Assembly: GCF_002874965.1 (NCBI RefSeq)
Contig: NZ_CP025624.1
Location: forward strand, 1,550,001-1,614,000
Direction of reading: 5' to 3'
From: Pseudomonas sp. NC02
GTDB lineage: Bacteria > Pseudomonadota > Gammaproteobacteria > Pseudomonadales > Pseudomonadaceae
Length of the DNA stretch: 64,000 nt
Each line of letters starts with the position of its first letter. The first letter of the stretch is position 1. Position numbers and translations under genes: made by a program. Below are positions 7,125 to 15,699 of the stretch, piece after piece. Under the pieces are notes generated by a model. The model ran no database searches. It was not told the origin of the DNA and worked only from the letters and a program-made list of their open reading frames with translations.

Positions 7125-8162
7125 TCAGATTTTGTCTGGCTGCCGGTTCCAGTGCCGAAACAAAGGCTCCGCCAGAAACAGCACAAACAACAAACGCATC
7201 ACCTGCATCGCCGTCACCAATGGCACCGACAATTGCAGGGTTTCCGCCGTCAGGCTCATTTCCGCAATTCCGCCTGGCATCATGCCCAGTGTCAGCGAAC
7301 GCAGGTCCAGATGTGTGAGTGCGCTCAAGCCCACAGCCGCCAGCGTCGCAATCAACATGGTCAACGCCGTACCGATCAACGTACGTCCCATGAACAACGG
7401 CGCGCGCCGGAAGAACTGCCGGTTGAAGTGGCAGCCCAGGCCGCTGCCGATCAGCCACTGGCCGATCTGGCTGCCGCCGTCGGGCAGCCCGATGTGCAAG
7501 TCCCAGGTAATGCTGGCGGCGGCACTGACCAGCAGCGGCCCGAACAGCCAGGGGTTTGGCTGACGCAAGCGCTGCCAGCCCCAGGCCACCAGTGCGCCGA
7601 CGGGAAACAGCAGCGCCAGCCAGGTCCAATCCACCGTCGCCGGATGAAACTGCGGGGCACCTTCCCCCAGCAAATACTTGAACGCCGCCGGCACACAGAG
7701 CACCACCACCAATACCCGCAAACTCTGGCCCGCCGCGACGCGGCTGAGTACTGCGCCGTTGCGTGCGCCGAGGTTGACCATCTCCCCCGACCCACCCGGC
7801 ATGCTCGAGAAAAACGCTGTGGCACGGTCTTCACCGCTGCGGCGCATCAACCACACACCCACGATGCTGGAGAGGCTGGTGACCAGCGCGCCGAAGAAGA
7901 TCAGGCCGAAGTGGCTCATCACCTGCTCGATCACCACCGGGGTGAAGTGCAGGCCGATGCCGATGCCCACCACCCATTGGCCGCATTTGCGGCCGCCGGG
8001 AATTTCCGCGAGCTGCCAGGGTGTCAGGCAGCGCACCAGGATGATCGCCAGCAACGAGCCGACCATGTACGGCAGTGGCCAGCCGATCTGGCTGGCGAGA
8101 TACCCGCCCAGCAGACCGACCAGCGGTGTTGCCCACCAGTTTCTGAACGTGGCCTCAGACAT
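7125..8162 (-). CDS. AbrB-family (duplicated AbrB domain) integral membrane protein
   Basis: A 345-residue polytopic membrane protein with about ten hydrophobic segments in two similar halves. Both halves contain a Gly-rich MPGG motif (SSMPGGSGEMVNLG in the first, GMMPGGIAEMSLTA in the second), the hallmark of the AbrB-duplication membrane family. That family is often misnamed as a transcriptional regulator. The ATG at 8162 overlaps the tctA stop; a GTG at 8174 is also possible. Being the last gene of the tctCBA operon suggests a role in tricarboxylate or ammonia/acid export or uptake, but no substrate is known from sequence. Confidence 0.82.
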   Translation of the reverse strand: MSEATFRNWWATPLVGLLGGYLASQIGWPLPYMVGSLLAIILVRCLTPWQLAEIPGGRKCGQWVVGIGIGLHFTPVVIEQVMSHFGLIFFGALVTSLSSIVGVWLMRRSGEDRATAFFSSMPGGSGEMVNLGARNGAVLSRVAAGQSLRVLVVVLCVPAAFKYLLGEGAPQFHPATVDWTWLALLFPVGALVAWGWQRLRQPNPWLFGPLLVSAAASITWDLHIGLPDGGSQIGQWLIGSGLGCHFNRQFFRRAPLFMGRTLIGTALTMLIATLAAVGLSALTHLDLRSLTLGMMPGGIAEMSLTAETLQLSVPLVTAMQVMRLLFVLFLAEPLFRHWNRQPDKI

Positions 8163-9669
8163 CGGCCACGGCACGACGCTGCAGGGAACGCTTGCGCCAG
8201 ATGCGCAGGAGCGGGAACAACAGCATCAAGGCCGTCAGTACCCACACGCCGAAGGTGATCGGGCTCGACCAGAGGATCTGCAATTCGCCGTTGGAAATCG
8301 ACAGCGCACGACGCAGGTTCTGCTCCATCAACCCGCCGAGGATAAAGCCCAGCAGCACCGGCGAGAGCGGGAAATCCAGCTTGCGCAGGATGTAGCCGAA
8401 GATGCCGATGCCGACCATCAGGAACAGGTCGAAGGTGGTGGCGTGAACCGCGTACACACCGATCGCAGTGATGATGGCGATCACCGGCACCAGTGCCCAG
8501 TTCGGCACGGCAAGGATGCGGGTGAAGATGCGGATCATCGGGATGTTGAGGATCACCAGCATGATGTTGGCGATAAACAACGAGGCGATCAGGCCCCAGA
8601 CGATGTCCGGTTGCTGTTGGAACAGCAGCGGGCCGGGGGTGATGTTGTACAGCGACAGGGCGCCGATCATCACCGCCGTGGTGCCCGAGCCGGGTACGCC
8701 GAGGGTCAGCATCGGCACCAGGGCGCCGCAGGCGGAAGCGCCGATCGCGGTTTCCGGAGCCGCGAGGCCGCGCATGTCGCCCTGGCCGAATTTACCGCTG
8801 GCACCGGCCAGGCGTTTTTCGGTCATGTAGGCCACGGCCGAGGCCAGTGTGGCACCCGCGCCCGGCAATACACCCATGATGAAACCCAGCAGGCCGCAGC
8901 GAATATTCACGACGAATACCGCGGAAGCTTCCTTCAGGTTGAACATCATGCGTCCGGTGGCTTTCACGGCTTCCTGGCCACGGTGGGTTTTTTCCAGCAG
9001 CAACAGGATCTCGCTGATGGAGAACAGGCCCAATACAAGCACCACGAACTGGATGCCGTCGGTCAGGTGGATGTTATCGCCGGTGAAGCGGTATACGCCG
9101 CTGTTGGCATCGATACCCACTGCTGACAGAAACAGGCCGATCAATGCCGCGACAAAGGTCTTCAGCGGCTTGTCACCGGCCATGCCGCCCAGGCAGACGA
9201 TGGCAAACACCATCAGTACGAAATATTCCGCCGGGCCGAAGGCAATCGCCCATTTGGCCAGCAGCGGGGCGAACAGCACCATGCCGCAGGTGGCGATAAA
9301 CGCACCGATGAACGAACTCCACGCCGACAGCGACAACGCCACGCCCGCCAGGCCTTTGCGAGCCATCGGGTAGCCGTCGAGGGTGGTCATCACGGTGGAA
9401 GCTTCACCCGGGATGTTCAACAGGATCGAGCTGATGCGCCCGCCGTATTCGCAGCCCAGGTACACGGCCGCCAACAGGATCAAGGCCGACTCAGGCGGCA
9501 GCCCCAGGGCAAATGCGATGGGGATCAACAGCGCTACGCCGTTGATCGGCCCAAGGCCCGGCAACAGGCCGACCACGGTGCCGATCAAGGTGCCGCACAG
9601 TGCGGTGATCAGGTTGTAAGGGGTCAGTGCAACGCCGAAGCCCTGGCCCAAATAGCTGAACGTATCCAT
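8155..9669 (-). CDS. tctA: Tripartite tricarboxylate transporter, large membrane subunit TctA
   Basis: A 504-residue TctA protein with about twelve transmembrane segments. Characteristic blocks are LIGTVVGLLPGLGPINGVAL near the N-terminus and GVLPGAGATLASAVAYMTEK in the second half. The ATG at 9669 is chosen because GGAGAAC lies before it and the protein then begins MDTFSYLGQGFG as in the family; an upstream start only adds overlap with tctB. It is the ion-coupled permease that takes tricarboxylates from TctC. The start lies 1 bp after the tctB stop. Confidence 0.95.
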   Translation of the reverse strand: MDTFSYLGQGFGVALTPYNLITALCGTLIGTVVGLLPGLGPINGVALLIPIAFALGLPPESALILLAAVYLGCEYGGRISSILLNIPGEASTVMTTLDGYPMARKGLAGVALSLSAWSSFIGAFIATCGMVLFAPLLAKWAIAFGPAEYFVLMVFAIVCLGGMAGDKPLKTFVAALIGLFLSAVGIDANSGVYRFTGDNIHLTDGIQFVVLVLGLFSISEILLLLEKTHRGQEAVKATGRMMFNLKEASAVFVVNIRCGLLGFIMGVLPGAGATLASAVAYMTEKRLAGASGKFGQGDMRGLAAPETAIGASACGALVPMLTLGVPGSGTTAVMIGALSLYNITPGPLLFQQQPDIVWGLIASLFIANIMLVILNIPMIRIFTRILAVPNWALVPVIAIITAIGVYAVHATTFDLFLMVGIGIFGYILRKLDFPLSPVLLGFILGGLMEQNLRRALSISNGELQILWSSPITFGVWVLTALMLLFPLLRIWRKRSLQRRAVADV

Positions 9670-9670
9670 A

Positions 9671-10129
9671 TCAGTTCTCCAGAACTTCAAGCAGGCCGAG
9701 CGGCAGCGGTACATCCATGGCCTTGTCGAACAGCAGGTAAAGACCGATGCTCATCAAGGTCACGATCACCACGCTGGGCATCCAGCGGCCGCCATACAGG
9801 CGCGCCATCGGAATGCCGATCAGCATGCTGCTGAGGATGAAACCCAAGGGTTCGAAGGTGCCGGCAAACACCAGCAGCAACCCGACGCAGATGCCGATCT
9901 TGATCAGGGTCTGGCGGTCCAGCGCGGGCTCTTCTTCTGTGTGCTTGGTGGGCTGTGGACGAAACAGCATGTAGATCAGGCCCAGGCCCATCAGCCCGAG
10001 CATCAGCAGCGGGTAGGCCCGAGGCCCTACCGGCTCGTAGGAAAACGACGCCTGATATGGCCAGGCCATCAGTGCGAGGCCGGCACAGACCAGCAACATC
10101 ACTGAGGCGAAAATGCGTTGTAAGAGCAT
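9671..10129 (-). CDS. tctB: Tripartite tricarboxylate transporter, small membrane subunit TctB
   Basis: A 152-residue protein with four predicted transmembrane segments (MLLQRIFASVMLLVCAGLAL at the start, and VVIVTLMSIGLYLLFDKA near the end). The ATG at 10129 follows AAGGAG at 7-base spacing. The longer frame upstream runs back into a REPIN and is not coding. It pairs with TctA to form the membrane complex of the tripartite transporter. Confidence 0.92.
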   Translation of the reverse strand: MLLQRIFASVMLLVCAGLALMAWPYQASFSYEPVGPRAYPLLMLGLMGLGLIYMLFRPQPTKHTEEEPALDRQTLIKIGICVGLLLVFAGTFEPLGFILSSMLIGIPMARLYGGRWMPSVVIVTLMSIGLYLLFDKAMDVPLPLGLLEVLEN

Positions 10130-10150
10130 GGGAAACTCCTTGGAGACTCT

Positions 10151-10250
10151 TGTAGGCGCGAGCTTGCTCACGAAGAACGCCAGGACGTCGCGTTTATACA
10201 GGCAGCACGCGTCATCGTTGAAGTTTTTCGCGAGCAAGCCCGCTCCCACA
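10151..10250. repeat. REPIN (paired inverted REP elements) between tctC and tctB
   Basis: TGTAGGCGCGAGCTTGCTCA at the left faces CGCGAGCAAGCCCGCTCCCA at the right, about 100 bp in all. The arms are the pseudomonad GAGC(A)AGC REP type. Its place inside an operon suggests an mRNA hairpin that could separate the levels of the abundant binding protein TctC from those of TctBA. Confidence 0.8.
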
Positions 10251-10259
10251 GAGGGGCGA

Positions 10260-11240
10260 TTACTGGATCAGGCCGAACTCTTTGGCCAGCACTTTGTAGT
10301 CAGCCACCTGTTTCTTCACGTAGGTGTCCAGCTCCGGGCCGGTCATGGCGAACGGGAACAGCTCGCGCTGGTCACGCAGCTTGGCGAACTCTTCGGAAGC
10401 CAGCAGTTTGTCGAAGGCGTCTTTCCACCAGGCATAGTCTTCGTCGCTGACTTTTGGCCCGAGGTAGAAGCCACGCACCACCGGCCAGACGATGTCGTAG
10501 CCTTGTTCCTTGGCGGTCGGGATGTTCTTCATTTCCGGCTCGTCCAGGCGTTCGTCGGAGAACACCGCCAGCAGGCGCATGTCACCACTGAGGATGTGCG
10601 GCATGGAGTCGGAGATGTCGGTACTGCCTACCTGGATATGGCCGCCTAGCAGGGCGGTGGCGATCTCGCCGCCGCCTTCCAGTGCCACGTAGCGCAGGTC
10701 ACGCGGGTTGATGCCGGCGGCCTTGGCGATCAGGGCGGTTTGCATCCAGTCCTGGCTGCCGACGGTGCCGCCGGAACCGATGACCACGCTGCCCGGATCT
10801 TTCTTCAGGGCCTTGACCAGATCGTCGAGGTTTTTGTAGGGCGAATCGTTTTTCACCGCGATGGCACCGTAGCTGGTGCCGACGGCCGCGAGCCAGCGCA
10901 CGGCGCTTTCATCGAAGCGGCCAAATTTGCCCTGGGCCAGGTTCAACAGCGAGCCGCTGGACCACGCCACCAGCGTGCCAGCGTCGGCCGGACGCTGCGC
11001 CACGACGGCGTTGTAGGCCACCGCGCCCACGCCGCCGGGCATGTAGGTAACGCGCATCGGCTTGCTCAACAGTTTCTCGTTGACCAGCGCGCTCTGCGCC
11101 AGTTTGCAGGTCAGGTCGAAACCACCGCCAGGGGACGCCGGGGCGATGCACTCCGGGCGCTTGGGCTCGGCGGCCAGCAGTTGGCTGGCGAACAGCATGC
11201 AGCTGGCCGTCAGGGCAAATTTACGCAGTGAAAGGGTCAT
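10260..11240 (-). CDS. tctC: Tripartite tricarboxylate transporter, periplasmic binding protein TctC
   Basis: A 326-residue Bug/TctC-family solute-binding protein with a signal peptide (MTLSLRKFALTASCMLFASQ, cleavage near LLAAEP). The CIAPASPGGGFDLTC segment is the N-terminal ligand loop. Of four nearby ATGs, 11240 is preferred because GGAG at 11247-11250 gives 6-base spacing. It binds citrate or a related tricarboxylate in the periplasm and passes it to TctAB. The gene lies 34 bp downstream of opdH, and an A-rich Crc/Hfq-type motif lies just before its ribosome-binding site. Confidence 0.93.
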   Translation of the reverse strand: MTLSLRKFALTASCMLFASQLLAAEPKRPECIAPASPGGGFDLTCKLAQSALVNEKLLSKPMRVTYMPGGVGAVAYNAVVAQRPADAGTLVAWSSGSLLNLAQGKFGRFDESAVRWLAAVGTSYGAIAVKNDSPYKNLDDLVKALKKDPGSVVIGSGGTVGSQDWMQTALIAKAAGINPRDLRYVALEGGGEIATALLGGHIQVGSTDISDSMPHILSGDMRLLAVFSDERLDEPEMKNIPTAKEQGYDIVWPVVRGFYLGPKVSDEDYAWWKDAFDKLLASEEFAKLRDQRELFPFAMTGPELDTYVKKQVADYKVLAKEFGLIQ

Positions 11241-11254
11241 GTTCATCTCCATCA

Positions 11255-11262
11255 TTGTTGTT
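11255..11262 (-). promoter_or_regulatory. Crc/Hfq catabolite (AANAANAA) motif at tctC
   Basis: AACAACAA on the mRNA strand, 4 bases before the GGAG of tctC. In Pseudomonas, Hfq-Crc binds AANAANAA near the start site and blocks translation when preferred carbon sources are present. A short motif, so position is the main evidence. Confidence 0.55.
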
Positions 11263-11274
11263 ATGAGGTTGCTG

Positions 11275-12555
11275 TTACCAGAGTGCGACGCTGTAGCTCA
11301 CCAGCAGGCGCACTTCATCCGCATCACGGGCCGAATAGTTGGAACGGTAGGTGGCATTGCGCAGACGCACGGCCACGTCCTTGAACGTGCCGCTTTGCAC
11401 CACGTAGCGGATCTCGCTGTTGCGTTCCCACTCCTTGCCGGTCTCGCCGTTCTTGAGCTTGATGTTGTCACCCGACAGGTAACGGCTCATGAAACTCAGG
11501 CCGGGAATCCCCAGCTTGGCGAAGTCGTAGTCGTAGCGAGCCTGCCAGGAGCGTTCTTCGGCGCCGGCAAAGTCGTTGATCTGCACGAAGTTGACAAGGT
11601 AAGGATCGCTACCGTCCACGTAGGGAAAGGCGCTGTCGCCGGACATGTGCTGGTAACCGGCGCTGAGCTTATGGCCATTGAGGGCATAGCTGAAGAGGCC
11701 GTTGAGGGAGGTGTTGTCGATCTTGCCGCCGCGCGCCGCGCCGGTGTCGTCACTGACGGCCAGGCGCAGGTCGGCGCCGAAGGTGCCGGGGCCCATCGGG
11801 CGCGAGGCCACGAGGCCGAGGAAATGCTGGCGGTACACGTCGTCGAGTTGGGCGAAGTGGTAGCTGCCGGTGATCTTGTCGGCGAACTTGTAGTCCACGC
11901 CGCCGAAGTCGAAATGCTTGCCGGTGGCGCCGCTGAGGAAGCGGCTGTTCTTGTTGTTGAGGCCGATGTCTTCGTAGTTGGTGTCGTCGCGGTCCTTGGC
12001 CTTGTTCAGGCGGCCGCCGGTGAACACCAGGTTCTTGAATTCCCTGGAACTGAGCAGGCCGCCTTCAAACGTCTGCGGCAGGATGCGCCCGTCGTTGGGC
12101 TTGAGGATCGGCAATTCGGGGATCAGCGCGCCGATCTTCAGCTCGGTGGCGGAGATCTTCACTTTGCCGGTCAGGCCGAGTTTGGAATATTCGTTGGCGG
12201 CGCGGCCGTCGTCGTGGGTCGGCAACAGCCCGGTGCCGGTGCGGTCGGGGCTGGAGTCGAGCTTGACCCCGAGCATGCCCAGCGCATCCACGCCGAAGCC
12301 GACGGTACCGTCGGTATAGCCCGACTGCAGGTTGAGCATGAAGCCCTGGGCCCACTCGTCGCGCTTGGATTGTTGTGCGCTGGTGCCGTCGCGAAAGTCG
12401 CGGTTGAAGTACATGTTGCGGGTTTCGAGGGTGGCGGTGCTGTCCTCGAAAAAGGCGGCCTGGCCTGCGGGCGAAAAGCCGGCGAGGGCGGCGGCACTGG
12501 CAAGGGCGGTCTGGGTGATACGAGAAGAACGAGCAGGCGGCTGTGTGCGCAGCAT
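11275..12555 (-). CDS. opdH: OprD-family outer-membrane porin, tricarboxylate channel OpdH
   Basis: A 426-residue OprD-family 18-strand barrel with a signal peptide ending near SPAGQAAFFEDS. The family start (ATLETRNMYFNRDFRDG, then QGFMLNLQSGYTDGTVGFGV) and a C-terminal LLVSYSVALW ending in aromatic Trp are present. The gene is the first of the opdH-tctCBA operon and is divergent from tctDE, exactly the context of the cis-aconitate/tricarboxylate porin OpdH. It lets tricarboxylates cross the outer membrane. Specific assignment as OpdH rests on this context. Confidence 0.88.
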   Translation of the reverse strand: MLRTQPPARSSRITQTALASAAALAGFSPAGQAAFFEDSTATLETRNMYFNRDFRDGTSAQQSKRDEWAQGFMLNLQSGYTDGTVGFGVDALGMLGVKLDSSPDRTGTGLLPTHDDGRAANEYSKLGLTGKVKISATELKIGALIPELPILKPNDGRILPQTFEGGLLSSREFKNLVFTGGRLNKAKDRDDTNYEDIGLNNKNSRFLSGATGKHFDFGGVDYKFADKITGSYHFAQLDDVYRQHFLGLVASRPMGPGTFGADLRLAVSDDTGAARGGKIDNTSLNGLFSYALNGHKLSAGYQHMSGDSAFPYVDGSDPYLVNFVQINDFAGAEERSWQARYDYDFAKLGIPGLSFMSRYLSGDNIKLKNGETGKEWERNSEIRYVVQSGTFKDVAVRLRNATYRSNYSARDADEVRLLVSYSVALW

Positions 12556-12570
12556 CGTGGGTGTACTCCG

Positions 12571-12581
12571 TTATTGTTCTT
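12571..12581 (-). promoter_or_regulatory. Crc/Hfq catabolite motif at opdH
   Basis: AAGAACAATAA on the mRNA strand lies directly against the CGGAG ribosome-binding site (12566-12570) of opdH. It matches the extended AANAANAANAA pattern used by Hfq-Crc. Binding here would mask translation initiation of the porin. Confidence 0.6.
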
Positions 12582-12590
12582 ATTTTGGCG

Positions 12591-12610
12591 AAAACGCTTC
12601 GAGGCGTTTT
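12591..12610. promoter_or_regulatory. Hairpin AAAACGC-N6-GCGTTTT in the opdH-tctD intergenic region
   Basis: A 7-bp inverted repeat with a 6-base loop in the opdH leader or promoter. It looks like half of a terminator on the plus strand, where TTTTT follows, but no plus-strand gene ends here. It may be a leader hairpin of opdH or an operator. Confidence 0.35.
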
Positions 12611-12676
12611 TCGGGCGCTATGGGTGAAATAGCTCGGCAGGCGAAACCCACCGTGGCTGGATGCTAAAGGGCGAAG

Positions 12677-12704
12677 CTTTCACTAACCTTTCAGTCGCCT
12701 TTCA
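12677..12704. promoter_or_regulatory. Three 11-bp-phased CTTTCA direct repeats, likely TctD binding site
   Basis: CTTTCA starts at 12677, 12688 and 12699, each separated by 5 bases, so the copies lie on one face of the helix. OmpR/PhoB-type response regulators such as TctD bind tandem direct repeats with this 11-bp spacing. The site lies between divergent opdH and tctD and could control both. Confidence 0.65.
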
Positions 12705-12791
12705 ATGTTTTCGGGCTTCACAGCGCAGGCCGCGCCTGTAAACTCCCCGGCAAAGCGTGGCGCCGACCACCCCCGAACGAGGTAAAAACCC

Positions 12792-13463
12792 ATGCGTGTC
12801 CTTCTGGTCGAAGACCATCTGCAGCTAGCCGAAAGTGTCGCCCAGGCGCTCAAGAGCACGGGTTTGACCGTCGACGTGTTGCACGACGGAGTGGCGGCGG
12901 ACCTGGCCTTGAGCAGCGAGGAATACGCGGTGGCGATTCTCGATGTGGGCCTGCCGCGAATGGACGGTTTCGAAGTATTGGCGCGCCTGCGGGCCCGTGG
13001 GAAAAATCTGCCGGTGTTGATGTTGACCGCACGCAGTGATGTGAAGGACCGCGTGCATGGCCTCAACCTGGGGGCGGATGACTACCTGGCCAAGCCGTTC
13101 GAACTGACGGAGCTGGAGGCCCGGGTCAAGGCGCTGCTGCGCCGTAGCGTGCTGGGCGGTGAGCGGCAACAGGCGTGTGGCGTGCTGATTTACGACCTGG
13201 ACACGCGGCGCTTCACCCTGGGCGGCGAATTGCTGACGTTGACCTCCCGCGAGCAGGCGGTGCTTGAAGCACTGATCGCGCGCCCGGGCCGGGTCATGAG
13301 CAAGGAGCAACTGGCCTCCCAGGTGTTTGGCCTGGATGAAGAGGCCAGCCCCGATGCCATCGAAATCTACGTGCACCGCCTGCGCAAGAAACTCGATGGC
13401 CAGCCTGTGGCCATCGTCACCTTCCGTGGCCTGGGGTACCTGCTGGAAGCCCGCGATGCATAA
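12792..13463 (+). CDS. tctD: Response regulator TctD of the tricarboxylate two-component system
   Basis: A 223-residue OmpR-family regulator. The receiver domain (1-120) has the acidic pocket in VEDH, the phospho-acceptor Asp51 in AILDVGLPRMDG and Lys in AKPFEL. The C-terminal winged helix contains LTSREQAVLEALI and DAIEIYVHRLRKKL. It is expected to activate opdH-tctCBA when the kinase senses tricarboxylates. Its stop overlaps the tctE start by 8 bp. Identification as TctD is by context with opdH and tctCBA. Confidence 0.92.
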   Translation: MRVLLVEDHLQLAESVAQALKSTGLTVDVLHDGVAADLALSSEEYAVAILDVGLPRMDGFEVLARLRARGKNLPVLMLTARSDVKDRVHGLNLGADDYLAKPFELTELEARVKALLRRSVLGGERQQACGVLIYDLDTRRFTLGGELLTLTSREQAVLEALIARPGRVMSKEQLASQVFGLDEEASPDAIEIYVHRLRKKLDGQPVAIVTFRGLGYLLEARDA

Positions 13464-14841
13464 GCCCAGCAGCCTGCGCTGGCGCCTGCTGTGGAACCTG
13501 GCGCTGTTGCTGGTGGTGTTGATGATTGCCAGCGGCTTGAGCGCTTACTGGAATGGGCGCGAGGCGGCGGACACGGCTTACGACCGCACGCTGTTGGCCT
13601 CGGCGCGGACCATTGCGGCCGGCCTGTCCCACCGCGACGGCACCTTGAGTGCCGATGTGCCCTACGTCGCCCTGGATACGTTCGCCTACGACAGCGCCGG
13701 GCGGATCTACTACCAGGTCAACGATATTCACCAGAAGCTGATTTCCGGCTACGAAAACCTGCCGGGCCCGCCGCCGGGAACTCCACGCACCGATGACTAT
13801 CCGGCGCTGGCGCGCTTTTATAACGCCAGGTATCAGGGCCAGAACGTGAGAGTGGTCAGCCTGCTCAAGGCAGTCTCCGAACCGAACATGAACGGCATGG
13901 CGGAAATCCGCGTGGCCGAAACCGACGAGGCGCGGGTGGCGATGGCGCGCAGCCTGATGGCCGATACCTTGCTGCGCCTGGGGATGCTGGCCATCGGTGC
14001 ATTGTTGTTGGTGTTCTTTGCCGTGAGTGCGGCGCTGCGGCCGTTGGAGCGCTTGCGCACGGCCGTGGAAGAGCGTCAGCCCGATGACCTGCGGCCATTG
14101 CCGCTGGTGGAAGTGCAGCATGAATTGGGCCCGCTGGTACATGCGCTCAACCATTTCACCGAACGCCTGCGCGGGCAGTTCGAGCGCCAGGCACAGTTTA
14201 TTGCCGATGCCGCCCATGAGCTGCGCACTCCGTTGGCAGCGCTCAAGGCACGCTTGGAGCTTGGCCTGCGCGCCGAAGACCCGGCTACTTGGCGCACCAC
14301 CCTGGAAACCGCAGCCCAGGGTACTGATCGCCTGACTCACCTGGCCAATCAATTGCTCTCGCTGGCGCGCATCGAAAACGGCGCCCGGGCGATTGCCGAA
14401 GGCGGGGCCCAGTTGCTGGACCTGAGCCAGTTGGCTCGCGAGCTGGGCATGGCCATGGCGCCGCTGGCCCATGCGCGTGGCGTGGCCCTGGCGCTGGAGG
14501 CGGATGAACCGGTGTGGCTGCGGGGCGAGCCCACCTTGTTGAACGAGTTGTTGAGCAACCTGGTGGACAACGCCCTGGCCCACACACCCCCGGGCGGCAA
14601 CGTGATCCTGCGGGTCACGGCGCCGGCGGTACTTGAGGTGGAAGATGACGGCCCGGGCATCCCGCTGGATGAGCGGGACCGAGTGTTCGAGCGCTTCTAT
14701 CGGCGCAGCCAGCAGGGCTTGGGGGCGGGCTTGGGGTTGGCGATTGTTGGCGAGATCTGCCGGGCACATCTGGCGCAGATCAGCTTGCATGACGGAGAGT
14801 TGGCGGGTTTGAAAGTGCGGGTCAGTTTTATCGCGGGGTAA
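13456..14841 (+). CDS. tctE: Sensor histidine kinase TctE
   Basis: A 461-residue inner-membrane kinase: TM1 at about residues 12-31, a periplasmic sensor region of about 135 residues, TM2 near 171-194, HAMP-like linker, HisKA with phospho-acceptor His254 (AAHELRTPLAAL), and a HATPase domain with N-box VDNALAHTPPGG and G1 box DDGPGIPL. The ATG at 13456 overlaps tctD by 8 bp; the longer frame upstream is out of register with tctD. It likely senses external tricarboxylates. It ends flush against the convergent HDOD gene. Confidence 0.92.
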   Translation: MHKPSSLRWRLLWNLALLLVVLMIASGLSAYWNGREAADTAYDRTLLASARTIAAGLSHRDGTLSADVPYVALDTFAYDSAGRIYYQVNDIHQKLISGYENLPGPPPGTPRTDDYPALARFYNARYQGQNVRVVSLLKAVSEPNMNGMAEIRVAETDEARVAMARSLMADTLLRLGMLAIGALLLVFFAVSAALRPLERLRTAVEERQPDDLRPLPLVEVQHELGPLVHALNHFTERLRGQFERQAQFIADAAHELRTPLAALKARLELGLRAEDPATWRTTLETAAQGTDRLTHLANQLLSLARIENGARAIAEGGAQLLDLSQLARELGMAMAPLAHARGVALALEADEPVWLRGEPTLLNELLSNLVDNALAHTPPGGNVILRVTAPAVLEVEDDGPGIPLDERDRVFERFYRRSQQGLGAGLGLAIVGEICRAHLAQISLHDGELAGLKVRVSFIAG

Positions 14842-15663
14842 TCAGTAGAACATCGACCGTGCTTCATCCAGCTCGGCGCGCAAGGTGTCGCTGTAGGGGT
14901 CGAGTCGCAGCTTCTTGATCGCAGGTACCGTCAATATCGGCACGCTGGCCAGCGGGTGGTCAGTGTCGCGGTGGCAATACAACACGGCGACCTGCACCAG
15001 GTCGATATAGTCCAGGCGCTCGGAGTCGCGCTCAAGGTTCATGTACTGCGCCGGCAGGTTCACCAGCATTTCCGGGAAGTCCCAGCGCCGCAGCAGCTTG
15101 TCCCCCAGCAACGGGTGGATGCTTTCAATCACGTGATCGAGGCTGACCGGATCGGACAGCAGTTCATAGTGATCTTCGGCGAAGGTCAGGATCGGTAGCA
15201 CGCCAATCTGGTGCACCAGCCCACCCAGCGCCGCCTGGTCAGGCTTCAACTGGCTGTGGTTGCGGCACAACGCATAGCTCACGCCGGCCACTTCCAGGCT
15301 GCGCCGCCAGACATCGCGCATCTTCTGTTCGACCACCTCGGAACGGGCGTGGAAGATCTGTTCCATCACCAGGCCGATCGCCAGGTTGCTGCTGTAGTTG
15401 GTGCCCAGGCGGGTGATGGCGGTGTGCAGGTCGGTGACTTCCTGGGTCGCGCGCAACAGGGGGCTGTTGACCACTTTGATCAGCCGCGCCGACAAGGCGG
15501 TGTCGCGGCCGATCACTTTGCTCAGATGGCTGATGCTGATGTCCGGGTCTTCGGCGGCCTGGCGAATGTTCAGGGCCACTTCCGGCAGCGTTGGCAGAAC
15601 CAGGTCATCGTTATCGATGGCCACAACCAACGCCTGTTGGACTTTTTCCGCCAGCTTGTTCAT
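14842..15663 (-). CDS. HDOD domain protein
   Basis: A 273-residue cytoplasmic protein dominated by one HDOD (metal-independent HD-related) domain: LPTLPEVALNIRQAAEDPDI, LIKVVNSPLLRATQEVTDLH and LGGLVHQIGVLPIL are its recognised blocks. The HD metal residues are absent in this family, so it is a signalling or scaffold protein, not a hydrolase. It has no GGDEF, EAL or receiver partner domain. It sits 36 bp downstream of ygfZ on the same strand. Its specific role is unknown. Confidence 0.85.
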   Translation of the reverse strand: MNKLAEKVQQALVVAIDNDDLVLPTLPEVALNIRQAAEDPDISISHLSKVIGRDTALSARLIKVVNSPLLRATQEVTDLHTAITRLGTNYSSNLAIGLVMEQIFHARSEVVEQKMRDVWRRSLEVAGVSYALCRNHSQLKPDQAALGGLVHQIGVLPILTFAEDHYELLSDPVSLDHVIESIHPLLGDKLLRRWDFPEMLVNLPAQYMNLERDSERLDYIDLVQVAVLYCHRDTDHPLASVPILTVPAIKKLRLDPYSDTLRAELDEARSMFY

Positions 15664-15699
15664 TCAAGATCTCTAGGGTGTAGCAAAAAGGTACGACGA

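Noticed and set aside
7678..9126. 482-codon plus frame over the tctA/AbrB region
   Set aside because: Antisense to tctA, rich in Gln/His/Arg, typical of GC shadow translation.
11062..12627. Long plus-strand open frame opposite opdH and tctC
   Set aside because: It is antisense to two well-supported genes, has no domain features and reflects high GC3; same for other antisense frames such as 39198-41735 and 37970-39625.
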